A stretch of 64,000 nucleotides of DNA from Bacteroidota bacterium (GTDB taxonomy: Bacteria > Bacteroidota > Bacteroidia > AKYH767-A > OLB10). The DNA is taken from NCBI GenBank assembly GCA_016721435.1, contig JADKIC010000032.1, forward strand, positions 1-64,000, written 5' to 3'. Position numbers and translations under genes: made by a program. This document shows, piece after piece, positions 13,392-21,985 of the stretch (its first letter is position 1; every line of letters begins with the position of its first letter). The notes beneath the pieces are model-generated. The model made no database searches. It was given only the letters and a program-made list of their open reading frames with translations, and was not told the origin of the DNA.

Positions 13392-14714
13392 GTGGAATCT
13401 TTCAAACATTTTAAGCTGAATCGACAGTTACTTGATGCAGTGGCTGATATGGGTTATTCAGCGCCTACTGCTATTCAGCAAAAAGCGATACCTGCGATTT
13501 TGGGCGGGCAGGATGTTTTGGGCATTGCACAAACCGGGACGGGGAAGACGGCGGCTTATTTATTGCCCTTGCTGCGGGTTTTGAATTATGCACAGGGAAA
13601 GGATGCCAGAGCTTTGATCATTGTTCCCACCCGTGAGTTAAGTATTCAGGTGGGTAAATCCATTGCTGACCTCGGTAAATACACCGATTTACGCCATGCA
13701 GTTGTTTTTGGCGGACATGGTACGAAGGAACAGATTGCGGCGATTGAGTCCGGGATCGATATTTTGGTAGCGAGTCCGGGGAGATACCTCGATTTATACC
13801 TGCAGGGACATATTAACGCCCGGAAACTAAAGCATCTCGTACTCGATGAAGCAGAGCGCTTGATGGATAAGAGTTTTATCGGACAATTTCACCGCATCCT
13901 CGAAACCATGCCACAGAAAAAGCAGAATATGATGTTCTCTGCCACCATGTCGGAGCTGGTGATGAAAATTTCAGGTGATTTGCTCGATTTTCCGGTGGTC
14001 ATCAACATTAAGCCGGATATGAAAACGGCCGATACCGTGAGTCAGGCTTTTTTCGCGGTTCCCAATTTGAGGACGAAACTCAATTTACTCGTGACACTCC
14101 TGAACGACGAAACCGCATTTTATAAGGTCATTGTGTTTTGCAAAACGAAAACCATCGCCTCCAATACCGGAAAGTATTTGCAACGATTGTATGGAGAAGA
14201 GAATGTGCTGGTCATTCATGGAAATAAAACGCAACAGACGCGAATCAATTCCATGCTGCGGTTTAGGAATGAAAATGTAAGAATATTAATAACAACTGAT
14301 CTTGCAGCGAGAGGGTTGGATGTGCCGGATGTGAGTCATGTCATTAATTTTGATATCCCCATCATCTATGAAGATTATGTACATCGGATAGGCAGAACCG
14401 GTAGAGCCTTTCTTACCGGACATAGTCTCACCTTTGTCAACATGGCGGATGAATACCATCTTAAAAAAATTGAAAAACTTATCGGACAAAAAATTCCTGA
14501 ATTGCCCATACCGGAAGGACTGGAAATACCCGAGACCGGATATGAAGAACAACAGGAATTACTACGGGAGATAGACCGGCAGAAGCGAAAAGAAAATCCG
14601 GATTTTAGAGGGGCTTTTCATGAAAAGAAGGTGCCGGCAACGGGAGGAGAGAGAAGTAAGTCGAAGATGCCCGGAAAAATTGCGGCAAAGAAAGCAGGAG
14701 GGAAGCGAAAGTGA
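13392..14714 (+). CDS. DEAD-box ATP-dependent RNA helicase (RhlE-like)
   Basis: ATP-dependent RNA remodelling enzyme. Visible motifs: Q motif (FKHFKLNRQLLDAV ... PTAIQQ), motif I AQTGTGKT, Ia PTRELS, GG, motif II as DEAE rather than DEAD, SAT (MFSATMS), motif V TTDLAARGLD and VI HRIGRTGR, then a lysine-rich tail. The frame is open from a TTG at 13215. RhlE proteins start a few residues before the Q-motif phenylalanine, so I prefer GTG at 13392 (VESFKHF; about 440 residues). The extra 59 residues upstream resemble nothing known to me. Overlaps the next gene by four bases (GTGA), so the two are probably co-transcribed. The DEAE variant is unusual but the other motifs are intact. Confidence 0.88.
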   Translation: MESFKHFKLNRQLLDAVADMGYSAPTAIQQKAIPAILGGQDVLGIAQTGTGKTAAYLLPLLRVLNYAQGKDARALIIVPTRELSIQVGKSIADLGKYTDLRHAVVFGGHGTKEQIAAIESGIDILVASPGRYLDLYLQGHINARKLKHLVLDEAERLMDKSFIGQFHRILETMPQKKQNMMFSATMSELVMKISGDLLDFPVVINIKPDMKTADTVSQAFFAVPNLRTKLNLLVTLLNDETAFYKVIVFCKTKTIASNTGKYLQRLYGEENVLVIHGNKTQQTRINSMLRFRNENVRILITTDLAARGLDVPDVSHVINFDIPIIYEDYVHRIGRTGRAFLTGHSLTFVNMADEYHLKKIEKLIGQKIPELPIPEGLEIPETGYEEQQELLREIDRQKRKENPDFRGAFHEKKVPATGGERSKSKMPGKIAAKKAGGKRK

Positions 14715-15610
14715 GACGGTTTTTGAGTGTAAAATGGCTCATGCTTTTTTCATTGGCGTTGCTTTGGGGAAGTTCATTTATCCTCATGAAAAGAGGACTT
14801 ACTGCTTTTCGTCCCGATCAGGTCGCATCCATTCGCATGTTAGTAGCTTGTCTGGCCTCATTGCCACTTGCCTTTTCACGGCTCCGACATATTAAATGGG
14901 AGAGTGCAAAATACATGGCGGTTGTCGGCATCGTGGGGAAGTGGGATACCTGCTTTCTGTTTGCAACAGCACAAACACGCATCTCCTCTTATCTGGCGGG
15001 GATGTTAAATGCATTAACTCCGGTCTTCACACTCATATTGGGTTCGCTGTTTTTTCACTCGAAGTTTACCCGTCGGCAGATTGCCGGAGTAATGATAGGA
15101 TTTATTGGTGCAACGGGATTAGTCTTCGTTCGCTCGGGAGGAGGATTAAGTGCAGATGCCGGATTTGCATTTTTGATTGTCATTGCTACTTGTTGTTATG
15201 GAATCAGTGTGAATACCATCAAGACCTTTCTCTCAGGACAGGATACCTTATTGATTTCATCCGTGTCTTTATTGGCGGTTGGAATTCCGTATGGGATCTA
15301 TTTATTTACCACTGATTTTGTGGAACGCCTTTTACTTTCCCCCGAGGCAGGGGTAGCCTTCGCGAGTCTGGCCACCTTATCCATCTTCGGAACAGCCTTA
15401 TCGAACATCCTTTATTTTCAATTAGTTAAAACCGCGGGACCTTTGTTCGCCTCGGCAGTAACCTACCTGATGCCCGTTATTGCATTGGCCTGGGGGATGG
15501 CAGATGGCGAGACTTTACATCCGATCCATTTATTTGCGATGATGGCCATCCTCGCCGGAGTAGGGTTGATTAGCTGGAAAGGGCGTGTAAAGCGCAACGT
15601 ATCTGTATAG
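14711..15610 (+). CDS. EamA/DMT-family membrane transporter
   Basis: Drug/metabolite transporter superfamily protein of 299 residues, with about ten hydrophobic helices in two EamA halves (N-terminal half with LFSLALLWGSSFILMKRG; C-terminal half with ISVSLLAVGIPYGIYL and VTYLMPVIALAWG). Starts at GTG 14711, overlapping the helicase stop by four bases. Substrate cannot be read from the sequence; DMT proteins commonly export metabolites or amino acids. Confidence 0.85.
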   Translation: MRRFLSVKWLMLFSLALLWGSSFILMKRGLTAFRPDQVASIRMLVACLASLPLAFSRLRHIKWESAKYMAVVGIVGKWDTCFLFATAQTRISSYLAGMLNALTPVFTLILGSLFFHSKFTRRQIAGVMIGFIGATGLVFVRSGGGLSADAGFAFLIVIATCCYGISVNTIKTFLSGQDTLLISSVSLLAVGIPYGIYLFTTDFVERLLLSPEAGVAFASLATLSIFGTALSNILYFQLVKTAGPLFASAVTYLMPVIALAWGMADGETLHPIHLFAMMAILAGVGLISWKGRVKRNVSV

Positions 15611-15612
15611 AT

Positions 15613-15822
15613 CTTGCTTCTTGCTTCTTGCTTCTTGCTGCTCGCTTCTTGCTGCTTTCTTGCTTGTATTTGCCAATTGCTATAGGGTAACCTTCAATAT
15701 TCTTAAATCAAAGCCTTTTAAATATTGACATTCCCGGAAGGTTTGTTAACCGTAGTATTATTTTGAGTATATTACAAATAAGCAAGTAGCCAGAAGCGAG
15801 CAGCCAGAAGCCAAAAGTGGCC
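15613..15822. repeat. Heptanucleotide repeats flanking a large imperfect palindrome
   Basis: Seven exact 7-nt units occupy 15613-15661 (CTTGCTT three times, then CTTGCTG, CTCGCTT, CTTGCTG, CTTTCTT). Six units of a complementary heptad series (AGCAAGT, AGCCAGA, AGCGAGC, AGCCAGA, AGCCAAA, AGTGGCC) occupy 15781-15822. GCTGCTCGCTTCT at 15637-15649 is the exact reverse complement of 15792-15804. The core between them is also partly palindromic (TCAATATT with AATATTGA; GGTAACCTTC with GAAGGTTTGTTAACC). The arms could fold as one long stem. The element fills most of the gap between the transporter and rplU. Confidence 0.75.
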
Positions 15823-15920
15823 AGTTATTTAAAAGGATTTTCAGTTAAACAGTTAGTAAATTTTGTATTAAAGTATTGACTATTAGTTATATAATAATAT
15901 AATACTTTTCTTCACAACCT

Positions 15921-15952
15921 TTTGTTAATTCCGTATTGATACACTATCTTTG
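15921..15952 (+). promoter_or_regulatory. Promoter of rplU-rpmA (TTTG-N20-TATCTTTG)
   Basis: TTTG at 15921-15924 and TATCTTTG at 15945-15952, spaced 20 bases, match both boxes of the Bacteroidota promoter. The second box ends 32 bases before the rplU ATG. This is the best two-box promoter in the window. Confidence 0.7.
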
Positions 15953-15984
15953 CCCTCCCTTTTAGGGAAATAAGCACAAATAAC

Positions 15985-16296
15985 ATGTACGCTATAGTAA
16001 ATATCGCCGGTCAGCAGTTTAAAGTTCAGGAAAATAAACCTGTCTATGTTCACCGTATTGACGCCAACGAAGGAGACGCACTGAAATTCGATCAGGTTCT
16101 ACTCGTAGATAACAACGGTTCTGTAACTGTAGGAGCACCGCTCATTAGCGGAGCAGCAGTCACTGCGAAAGTAATTTCTCATCTGAAGGGTGATAAAGTG
16201 ATTGTCTTCAAAAAGAAGCGTCGCAAAGGCTATCAGAAGATGAACGGTCATCGTCAGGCGCTTACAAAAATCCAAATTGAAACAATCTCTGCTTAA
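15985..16296 (+). CDS. rplU: 50S ribosomal protein L21
   Basis: Ribosomal protein L21, 103 residues, normal length, binding 23S rRNA in the large subunit. Starts MYAIVNIAGQQFKVQENKP and contains the basic signature KVIVFKKKRRKGYQKMNGHRQ near the C terminus. It is followed 29 bases later by rpmA, the conserved rplU-rpmA operon, and preceded by a two-box promoter. Confidence 0.98.
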   Translation: MYAIVNIAGQQFKVQENKPVYVHRIDANEGDALKFDQVLLVDNNGSVTVGAPLISGAAVTAKVISHLKGDKVIVFKKKRRKGYQKMNGHRQALTKIQIETISA

Positions 16297-16325
16297 TTCA
16301 TTAAGTAATAAAAAGTAAATAGAAC

Positions 16326-16598
16326 ATGGCACATAAGAAAGGCGTCGGTAGTTCGAAGAACGGACGTGAATCACATAGCAAGCGACTGGGCATTAAAATT
16401 TTCGGCGGACAAAGAGTAATTGCCGGAAACATTATCGTGCGTCAGCGTGGTACCAAGCATCATCCAGGTGCTAATGTTGGTATTGGAAAAGATCATACCC
16501 TTTTTGCATTGATTGATGGAACTGTGATGTTCCGTAAACGTACAGATGATAAATCATTTGTTTACGTTAAACCATTCGAAGCATCCGCGGAAGCTTAA
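16326..16598 (+). CDS. rpmA: 50S ribosomal protein L27
   Basis: Ribosomal protein L27, 90 residues, located near the peptidyl transferase centre. Starts MAHKKGVGSSKNGRESHSKR and carries the family signature GNIIVRQRGTKHHPGANVG. Second gene of the rplU-rpmA operon, with a terminator directly downstream. Confidence 0.98.
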   Translation: MAHKKGVGSSKNGRESHSKRLGIKIFGGQRVIAGNIIVRQRGTKHHPGANVGIGKDHTLFALIDGTVMFRKRTDDKSFVYVKPFEASAEA

Positions 16599-16622
16599 TT
16601 GAATATTTACATATCCCAAAAC

Positions 16623-16651
16623 TGCCTCGTACATCACGGGGCATTTTTTTT
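16623..16651 (+). terminator. Rho-independent terminator of rplU-rpmA
   Basis: TGCCTCG (16623-16629) pairs with CGGGGCA (16637-16643, one G-T pair) and is followed by eight T residues. It sits 25 bases after the rpmA stop. Confidence 0.85.
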
Positions 16652-16771
16652 GAAAAATATTCTCTCTACCTTTTCGTCAAATCTTTTCATTGTAGGGCGT
16701 GGTTGCTTTGCTTTAAGATGTATTGTTCTTGTTTGTTAAACAATATGCAGAACTGTTTGTCAGGAAAGGTT

Positions 16772-17160
16772 GTCGCATCTACGATGCTATAATCCTGTCG
16801 CATCTACGATGCTATAATCCTGTCGCATCTACGATGCTATAATCCCTGTCGCATCTACGATGCTATAATCCTGTCGCATCTACGATGCTATAATATCGCT
16901 GCGTCGCATCTACGATGCTATAATCCTGTCGCATCTACGATGCTATAATCCTGTCGCATCTACGATGCTGTCGCATCTACGATGCTATAATCCCTGTCGC
17001 ATCTACGATGCTATAATCCTGTCGCATCTACGATGCTATAATCCTGTCGCATCTACGATGCTATAATCCTGTCGCATCTACGATGCTATAATCCTGTCGC
17101 ATCTACGATGCTATAATCCTGTCGCATCTACGATGCTATAATCCTGTCGCATCTACGATG
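16772..17160. repeat. Tandem array of 16 copies of a 25-bp hairpin-forming repeat
   Basis: Sixteen copies of GTCGCATCTACGATG start at 16772, 16797, 16822, 16848, 16873, 16903, 16928, 16953, 16970, 16996, 17021, 17046, 17071, 17096, 17121 and 17146. The full unit is the core followed by CTATAATCCT. Most intervals are 25 bp, two are 26 (extra C), one is 30 and one 17 (tail missing). Each core holds GCATC-TAC-GATGC, a 5-bp stem with a 3-nt loop, and each tail holds TATAAT. There are no unique spacers, so it is not a CRISPR array. It lies in a 0.9-kb gene-free interval after the rpmA terminator. Function unknown. Confidence 0.95.
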
Positions 17161-17253
17161 TCCCTTAATTGGTCAAATGATGTTGAGGAATATGAATTTA
17201 AAATTACCTGTTCTCTCAGGAATAAATGTAATCCGTAAATATTTGCCATCGAT

Positions 17254-17375
17254 GGCCCCGTAGGGGTCAAAGTATTATAGCCCCGGGTTGCAGACCCGGG
17301 GAAGATTTGCAGGTTGATTAGAATGGTGTGGACTGAGCGCAGCGAAGTCCACACGTAATAGGTTCCCGGAAGGTT
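17254..17375. repeat. Three consecutive intergenic hairpins downstream of the 25-bp array
   Basis: Stem-loops at 17254-17268 (GGCCCC-GTA-GGGGTC), 17281-17301 (CCCCGGGT-TGCAG-ACCCGGGG, perfect 8-bp stem) and 17326-17354 (GTGTGGACT ... AGTCCACAC, perfect 9-bp stem). At 17363-17375 TTCCCGGAAGGTT repeats exactly the 13-mer at 15731-15743. None is followed by a T tract, so they are not ordinary terminators. They look like dispersed intergenic palindromes. Confidence 0.7.
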
Positions 17376-17503
17376 AATTGAACAACAAAAAAATTAAGTG
17401 CGGCAAAGTAAGAAAATCAATTAATTTGAAACGTATTCTTCCTGAACTTAACCGACATTTACTTCACCTATGCCATCCATCTGCAATATGATTTAAATCA
17501 CCA

Positions 17504-18367
17504 CTACAATTTCCAACTCGAAATCGTAATCGATCGCTTATTAAATCCACTGATTCCAAATATTTTTTCCTGCTTAATGTTAGTGCAATAATCAAAGCGG
17601 GCAGGCTCGGAATTGGCTTCGAGAGCAGCATTAACAACTACTTTATTCTGACTGGTGTTTTCATAAATTAAATTGTAAAAGCGATCATAGTAAACAACAG
17701 CTTTGTTAGCGTCGTTTACCAATAAAATTTTACTTTTTGGGGTGAGATTATCCGATAACCATATGTCTTCTTTTTTCATATTCGCATAGGTCTTATGGTT
17801 GTTTATTTTCTTGATGTAATTGTAATGTGCCTGATAAATGAATCCGTTATTATAGTTCAAATAAAGATTATAAGAGTAGGTGAAGCGTGTAAAATAAAAA
17901 TCCTGTAAATAATCGTTGTTGCTATAATACGTGGGTATGGATGGTAATTCAAAATGCTTATAATAATGATTGAGCTGTGTAAACCAATCTTCCGGTTTTG
18001 AATACGGCAAGGTCTCCAGTTTTTTATATTTGAAATTGTAGCGATAGATACTTTGCTCATTGTTATCCATGATGAGTAAATTATCGTATTCGTCAAATTC
18101 CAATGCACGGACACATTTATCATTCGGTAATTTGATGCTATCCGTTTGTACTCCTGTTGCCGAAAAAATATACACATAGGGTCTGGAGCAGGCATTGAAG
18201 GCGATGTTCTCTTTGGAGTCGGCTGCAATCTTGAAACTATAACCCGATGGTCCTTCTACCTTTTCCGTGGGTATGGTAAATATTTCAGTACGAATTAAGC
18301 GTCCTTCCTGTGCTGAACCGGTGGCGGCATGGAGGAGGATGGAGAGCAACAATATGACTTTTTTCAC
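17504..18367 (-). CDS. Secreted hypothetical protein (possible beta-propeller)
   Basis: 287 residues from a GTG start at 18367. The first 19 residues form a signal peptide (MKKVILLLSILLHAATGSAQ). The body is tyrosine- and asparagine-rich with blades reminiscent of 6-bladed propellers (ALEFDEYDNLLIMDNNEQSI; KILLVNDANKAVVYY), but I recognise no named family. No T9SS tail is evident, so it is probably periplasmic or outer-membrane associated. It lies downstream of the terminator of the efflux operon and is probably transcribed on its own. Confidence 0.6.
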   Translation of the reverse strand: MKKVILLLSILLHAATGSAQEGRLIRTEIFTIPTEKVEGPSGYSFKIAADSKENIAFNACSRPYVYIFSATGVQTDSIKLPNDKCVRALEFDEYDNLLIMDNNEQSIYRYNFKYKKLETLPYSKPEDWFTQLNHYYKHFELPSIPTYYSNNDYLQDFYFTRFTYSYNLYLNYNNGFIYQAHYNYIKKINNHKTYANMKKEDIWLSDNLTPKSKILLVNDANKAVVYYDRFYNLIYENTSQNKVVVNAALEANSEPARFDYCTNIKQEKIFGISGFNKRSITISSWKL

Positions 18368-18437
18368 AGGTGCAAAGAAAGTGAAAAATGATCTCCTAAG
18401 AAGGTTCGGTGTTTACAATTAGAGGAGACCAGCAACA

Positions 18438-18478
18438 TAAAAAATCCGGCGACAAGTGAATGAACGCCGGATTTTCAA
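18438..18478 (-). terminator. Terminator of the RND efflux operon
   Basis: AAAATCCGGCG (18441-18451) pairs perfectly with CGCCGGATTTT (18465-18475), giving an 11-bp stem with A/T runs on both sides, so it could act in both directions. It lies about 30 bases after the stop of the RND permease gene. Confidence 0.8.
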
Positions 18479-18508
18479 ATATTTATTTTCTCTGAGCCGA
18501 CAGGTTTC

Positions 18509-21500
18509 CTATTTGGAAGCGATCAGTTCAGGATCAATGGTATGATTACTTTTTTGATTATTTTCTATTGGTTCACCTTTCACCCTTTTCAGGAATCTAT
18601 TCCACCTTTCGCGCATTCTGTCTGTCATTAAATACATTACCGGCACCAGTATGAGTGTAAGGAAGGTGGCGAAGGATAGCCCGAATATCATGGTCCAGGA
18701 GAGAGGTCCCCAGAAAGCAACACTGTCTCCGCCGAAAAAGAGATGCGGATTTCCTGTGGTCAGTAATAATTCGAAGTCGATATTCAAGCCTACTGCCAAT
18801 GGAATTAGACCAAGCATGGTAGCGCAAGCGGTCAGCAGTACAGGTGTCATCCTGGTCCTTCCGGCTTCAATGATCGCATCCCAGGTAGTGTACCCCTGCT
18901 CTTTGAGCAGGTCAGTGAATTCCACAAGGAGAATACCATTCCGGACAACAATTCCTGCCAATGCTACTATACCGATTCCCATCATGATCGTGGATACCGT
19001 CATCCCCGTAATCGCGTAACCAAGGAATACCCCGATCATACTGAAAATAATTTCTGTTAGGATAATGATGGGTTTACTCAGGGAGTTAAATTGTGTTACT
19101 AATATCAGGAAGATGAGTCCAAGTGAAACAAGCATCGCAGTTCCCAGGAAGCTCATGGTTTCCGCCTGTTCTTCCGTTTGTCCCGTCATTTTTATTTCAA
19201 CACCATCCGGCACAGGAAAGGCATCTACTTTTTTCTGAACGCTGGTCACCACTCCATTGGGATCATAGCCGGTAAGTACATTGGAGTTAACGGTAATCAC
19301 GCGTTTCTGGTTGATACGTTTGATCCCGCCATAAGTGCTGGAATATTTTATTTCACAGAAGGCGGATAAAGGCACCTGTCTTACCACTCCTCCCATATTC
19401 ATATCACGGAATGTAATCTTGGTGTTCTTTAAGGCGTCAACGTTAGTACGTTGGTTATACTCGTAACGTAACTGAATCGGGTATTCATCATTATCATCTC
19501 TGAATTTACTCACTTCATTTCCAAAAACGGCGTTACGGATTTCCATTCCAATTTGTGCGGTGCTGATACCTTCACGGTTGGCGCGTTCCCGATCAATGAT
19601 GAATACAATTTCCGGTTTGCTGGTTTCAAAGTCGGATTTCAATTGTTCAACTCCCGGAACATCTTCCTGTACCAGATAGCGTTTCAGTGCTTCAGAAGAT
19701 TTTACAATATCTTCGAATTTATCTCCTCTTACTTCGATGTTGATGGGCTTACCAACCGGTGGTCCACCCTGCTCCTGATCTACAGCGATCTCAATTCCCG
19801 GAATTCCTTTAACGGATTCGCGGATATCAGTCAGATATTTTTTAGACGATACCCCATCCCTGCCACTGAACTTTTTAAAGGCAACGGTGATCTTTGCTTT
19901 ATGAGGTTGCACACTGGGATCAAATTCATTGGCATCGTTCGTACCTACAGCAACGTTAGTGATCACAGAAGTGACAATCGGGTTATTAGGGCCCAAGGCT
20001 TTGTATACTCTTGCTTCTACCAACTTGGCAATACTGTCTGTTGTAGCCTGATCTGTCCCGATAGGTGCTTTGATGTAGGCGTAGATAAAGTTCGGATCAC
20101 TTGCAGGGAAGAAAACAAATTCATTCCTTCCGAAAATCATAGCAAATAGGGAAACGAAGAAAAGTATTATCGTGGAGAAAATTAAAGTCTTTGGACGGTG
20201 TAATGCCCATTCCAGTTTTTTCGCATACCAGTCCTTGAATCGTGGCCATCGTTCTTCCTGGAATTTCCAGATCACCCGTTGTAAGTAAAAATGGTTTAAG
20301 AAATTGAATCCGATAGTGAGTATCATCAGATTACCGAAAGCATGACTTCCACTCAAATGGAAGAGGGCACTTAAGGCAAGCAGGACGATGGTGCTTATCT
20401 TCAACCCACGTGTCATTTTCGGATGCTTGATATTTTCTTCGTCATGCGGTTTCATGAATTGAACTGCAAAAACCGGATTGATAATATATGCGACAAGCAA
20501 AGATGCCAGCAAAGTAACGATAAGGGTGATCGGCAGATAGTACATGAACTCACCAATGGTACCGGTCCAGAAGGCCAGAGGGATAAAAGGTGCGAGTGTG
20601 GTTAATGTTCCGCTCAAAACCGGCAGGAAGACTTCTCCGGCGGCAATTTTGGCAGCTTCTTTAATATTTCTTTTTCCATTGGCATAAATGCGATGGGTGT
20701 TTTCAATAACCACAATCGCATCATCTACCACAATTCCCAGAGCCAGCAGGAAGGCGAAGAGTACAATCATGTTCATCGTAAAACCAATTGCAGGCATAAA
20801 TAAGAATGCGATAAACATGGAAAGCGGCACACTCGATGCCACAAAGAAGGCGTTGGTGGTACCCATGAAAAACATTAAAATCAACAGTACAAGAATGAAA
20901 CCAATGATAATCGTATTTATTAAGTCATGCAATGTTGTTCGGGTCTGATCGCTTTGATCACCGGTCATGGTGACTTTTAGATTTTGTGGCAGATCCTTTT
21001 CCTGCATGAGTGCAACGATATCTTTAATTTTATCCGTTGCTTCTATGAGATTGTATCCGGTCCGTTTCACCACATTCAATGTGATCACATTTTTTCCATC
21101 TAAACGTGCAAAACTTTCCTGTTCTTTATAGGTGTCGCGAACATCTGCAATATCTTTCAAATAAACCGCTGCTCCGGAAGCTCCTGCTATGATGATGTTC
21201 CTTACCTGACTGATGTCTTTGAATTCTCCCTTGACACCAATCGTTCTTCTGACACCATCGGTTGAAACTGTCCCACCTGAAATCGACATGTTTTCAGTAG
21301 CAATTGCTCTTTCAATATCACCTAAAGCGATTTGAGCAGCCTGCATTTTATACATGTCCACATTGATCTGTATCTCACGGTCGAGGGCCCCCACCATTTC
21401 TACCCGACTGATTTCTTTCAGACTTTCAATCTTATCCTTAATATCATCCGCATAATTCTTCAGTTTATTTAATTCCATATCTCCGGATAAATTAATAAAG

Positions 21501-21940
21501 AGGATAGGAATTTCACTGAAGTTGATATCGGTAATGGAAGGTTCCTGTTTGAGATCATTGGGTAAATCAGAACGTGCTTTGTCTACAGCATCTTTCACCC
21601 GTTGTTTCGCAATGGCCACCGGAACATCGGTATTGAATTCAACAATGACGCTGGTAAAATCCTGCACGGAGTTACTGGTGATTTTTTTCACACCTGTGGC
21701 AGCTTTCACTTGCTTCTCAATGGGTTTGGCAATCAAATTTTCCATATCCGCCGGTGATGTTCCGGGATGCACCACGCTGACAAAGATTTGCGGTAGTGAG
21801 ATGTCAGGAAAATTTTCTTTCGGCAAACTATTGTAAGCCATTATTCCCGCCAATGTAATGATTACAGTGAGGATGAATATGGTGGTCTTATTATCAATGG
21901 CCCAACTGCTGGGCTTGAATTCTTTGAAGACGTCTTTCAT
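18509..21940 (-). CDS. RND-family multidrug efflux permease (AcrB/HAE1-like inner membrane pump)
   Basis: Proton-driven inner-membrane component of a tripartite exporter, 1143 residues. TM1 is at about 20-38; the TM2-TM6 block begins near 340; TM4 carries the proton-relay aspartate pair (GIVVDDAIVVIENT, D406-D407). Two large periplasmic porter loops flank this. A hydrophobic insertion near 510-570 (STIVLLALSALFHLSG) precedes the second half, so the protein is longer than the usual 1040-1050 residues. Last gene of tetR-tolC-adaptor-RND and followed by a strong terminator. Substrate unknown; drugs, dyes or bile-like compounds are typical of the family. Confidence 0.93.
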   Translation of the reverse strand: MKDVFKEFKPSSWAIDNKTTIFILTVIITLAGIMAYNSLPKENFPDISLPQIFVSVVHPGTSPADMENLIAKPIEKQVKAATGVKKITSNSVQDFTSVIVEFNTDVPVAIAKQRVKDAVDKARSDLPNDLKQEPSITDINFSEIPILFINLSGDMELNKLKNYADDIKDKIESLKEISRVEMVGALDREIQINVDMYKMQAAQIALGDIERAIATENMSISGGTVSTDGVRRTIGVKGEFKDISQVRNIIIAGASGAAVYLKDIADVRDTYKEQESFARLDGKNVITLNVVKRTGYNLIEATDKIKDIVALMQEKDLPQNLKVTMTGDQSDQTRTTLHDLINTIIIGFILVLLILMFFMGTTNAFFVASSVPLSMFIAFLFMPAIGFTMNMIVLFAFLLALGIVVDDAIVVIENTHRIYANGKRNIKEAAKIAAGEVFLPVLSGTLTTLAPFIPLAFWTGTIGEFMYYLPITLIVTLLASLLVAYIINPVFAVQFMKPHDEENIKHPKMTRGLKISTIVLLALSALFHLSGSHAFGNLMILTIGFNFLNHFYLQRVIWKFQEERWPRFKDWYAKKLEWALHRPKTLIFSTIILFFVSLFAMIFGRNEFVFFPASDPNFIYAYIKAPIGTDQATTDSIAKLVEARVYKALGPNNPIVTSVITNVAVGTNDANEFDPSVQPHKAKITVAFKKFSGRDGVSSKKYLTDIRESVKGIPGIEIAVDQEQGGPPVGKPINIEVRGDKFEDIVKSSEALKRYLVQEDVPGVEQLKSDFETSKPEIVFIIDRERANREGISTAQIGMEIRNAVFGNEVSKFRDDNDEYPIQLRYEYNQRTNVDALKNTKITFRDMNMGGVVRQVPLSAFCEIKYSSTYGGIKRINQKRVITVNSNVLTGYDPNGVVTSVQKKVDAFPVPDGVEIKMTGQTEEQAETMSFLGTAMLVSLGLIFLILVTQFNSLSKPIIILTEIIFSMIGVFLGYAITGMTVSTIMMGIGIVALAGIVVRNGILLVEFTDLLKEQGYTTWDAIIEAGRTRMTPVLLTACATMLGLIPLAVGLNIDFELLLTTGNPHLFFGGDSVAFWGPLSWTMIFGLSFATFLTLILVPVMYLMTDRMRERWNRFLKRVKGEPIENNQKSNHTIDPELIASK

Positions 21941-21985
21941 AACATTAGGGAAGTATTAAAAATAAGATGTATAATTATTGTTGGA

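Noticed and set aside
16772..17160. CRISPR array
   Set aside because: Repeats are directly tandem with a constant 10-bp linker; there are no unique spacers and no cas genes nearby.
16891..17160. Series of sigma-70 promoters from the TATAAT in each repeat unit
   Set aside because: Bacteroidota use TAnnTTTG rather than TATAAT, and no matching -35 element is positioned upstream of each copy.
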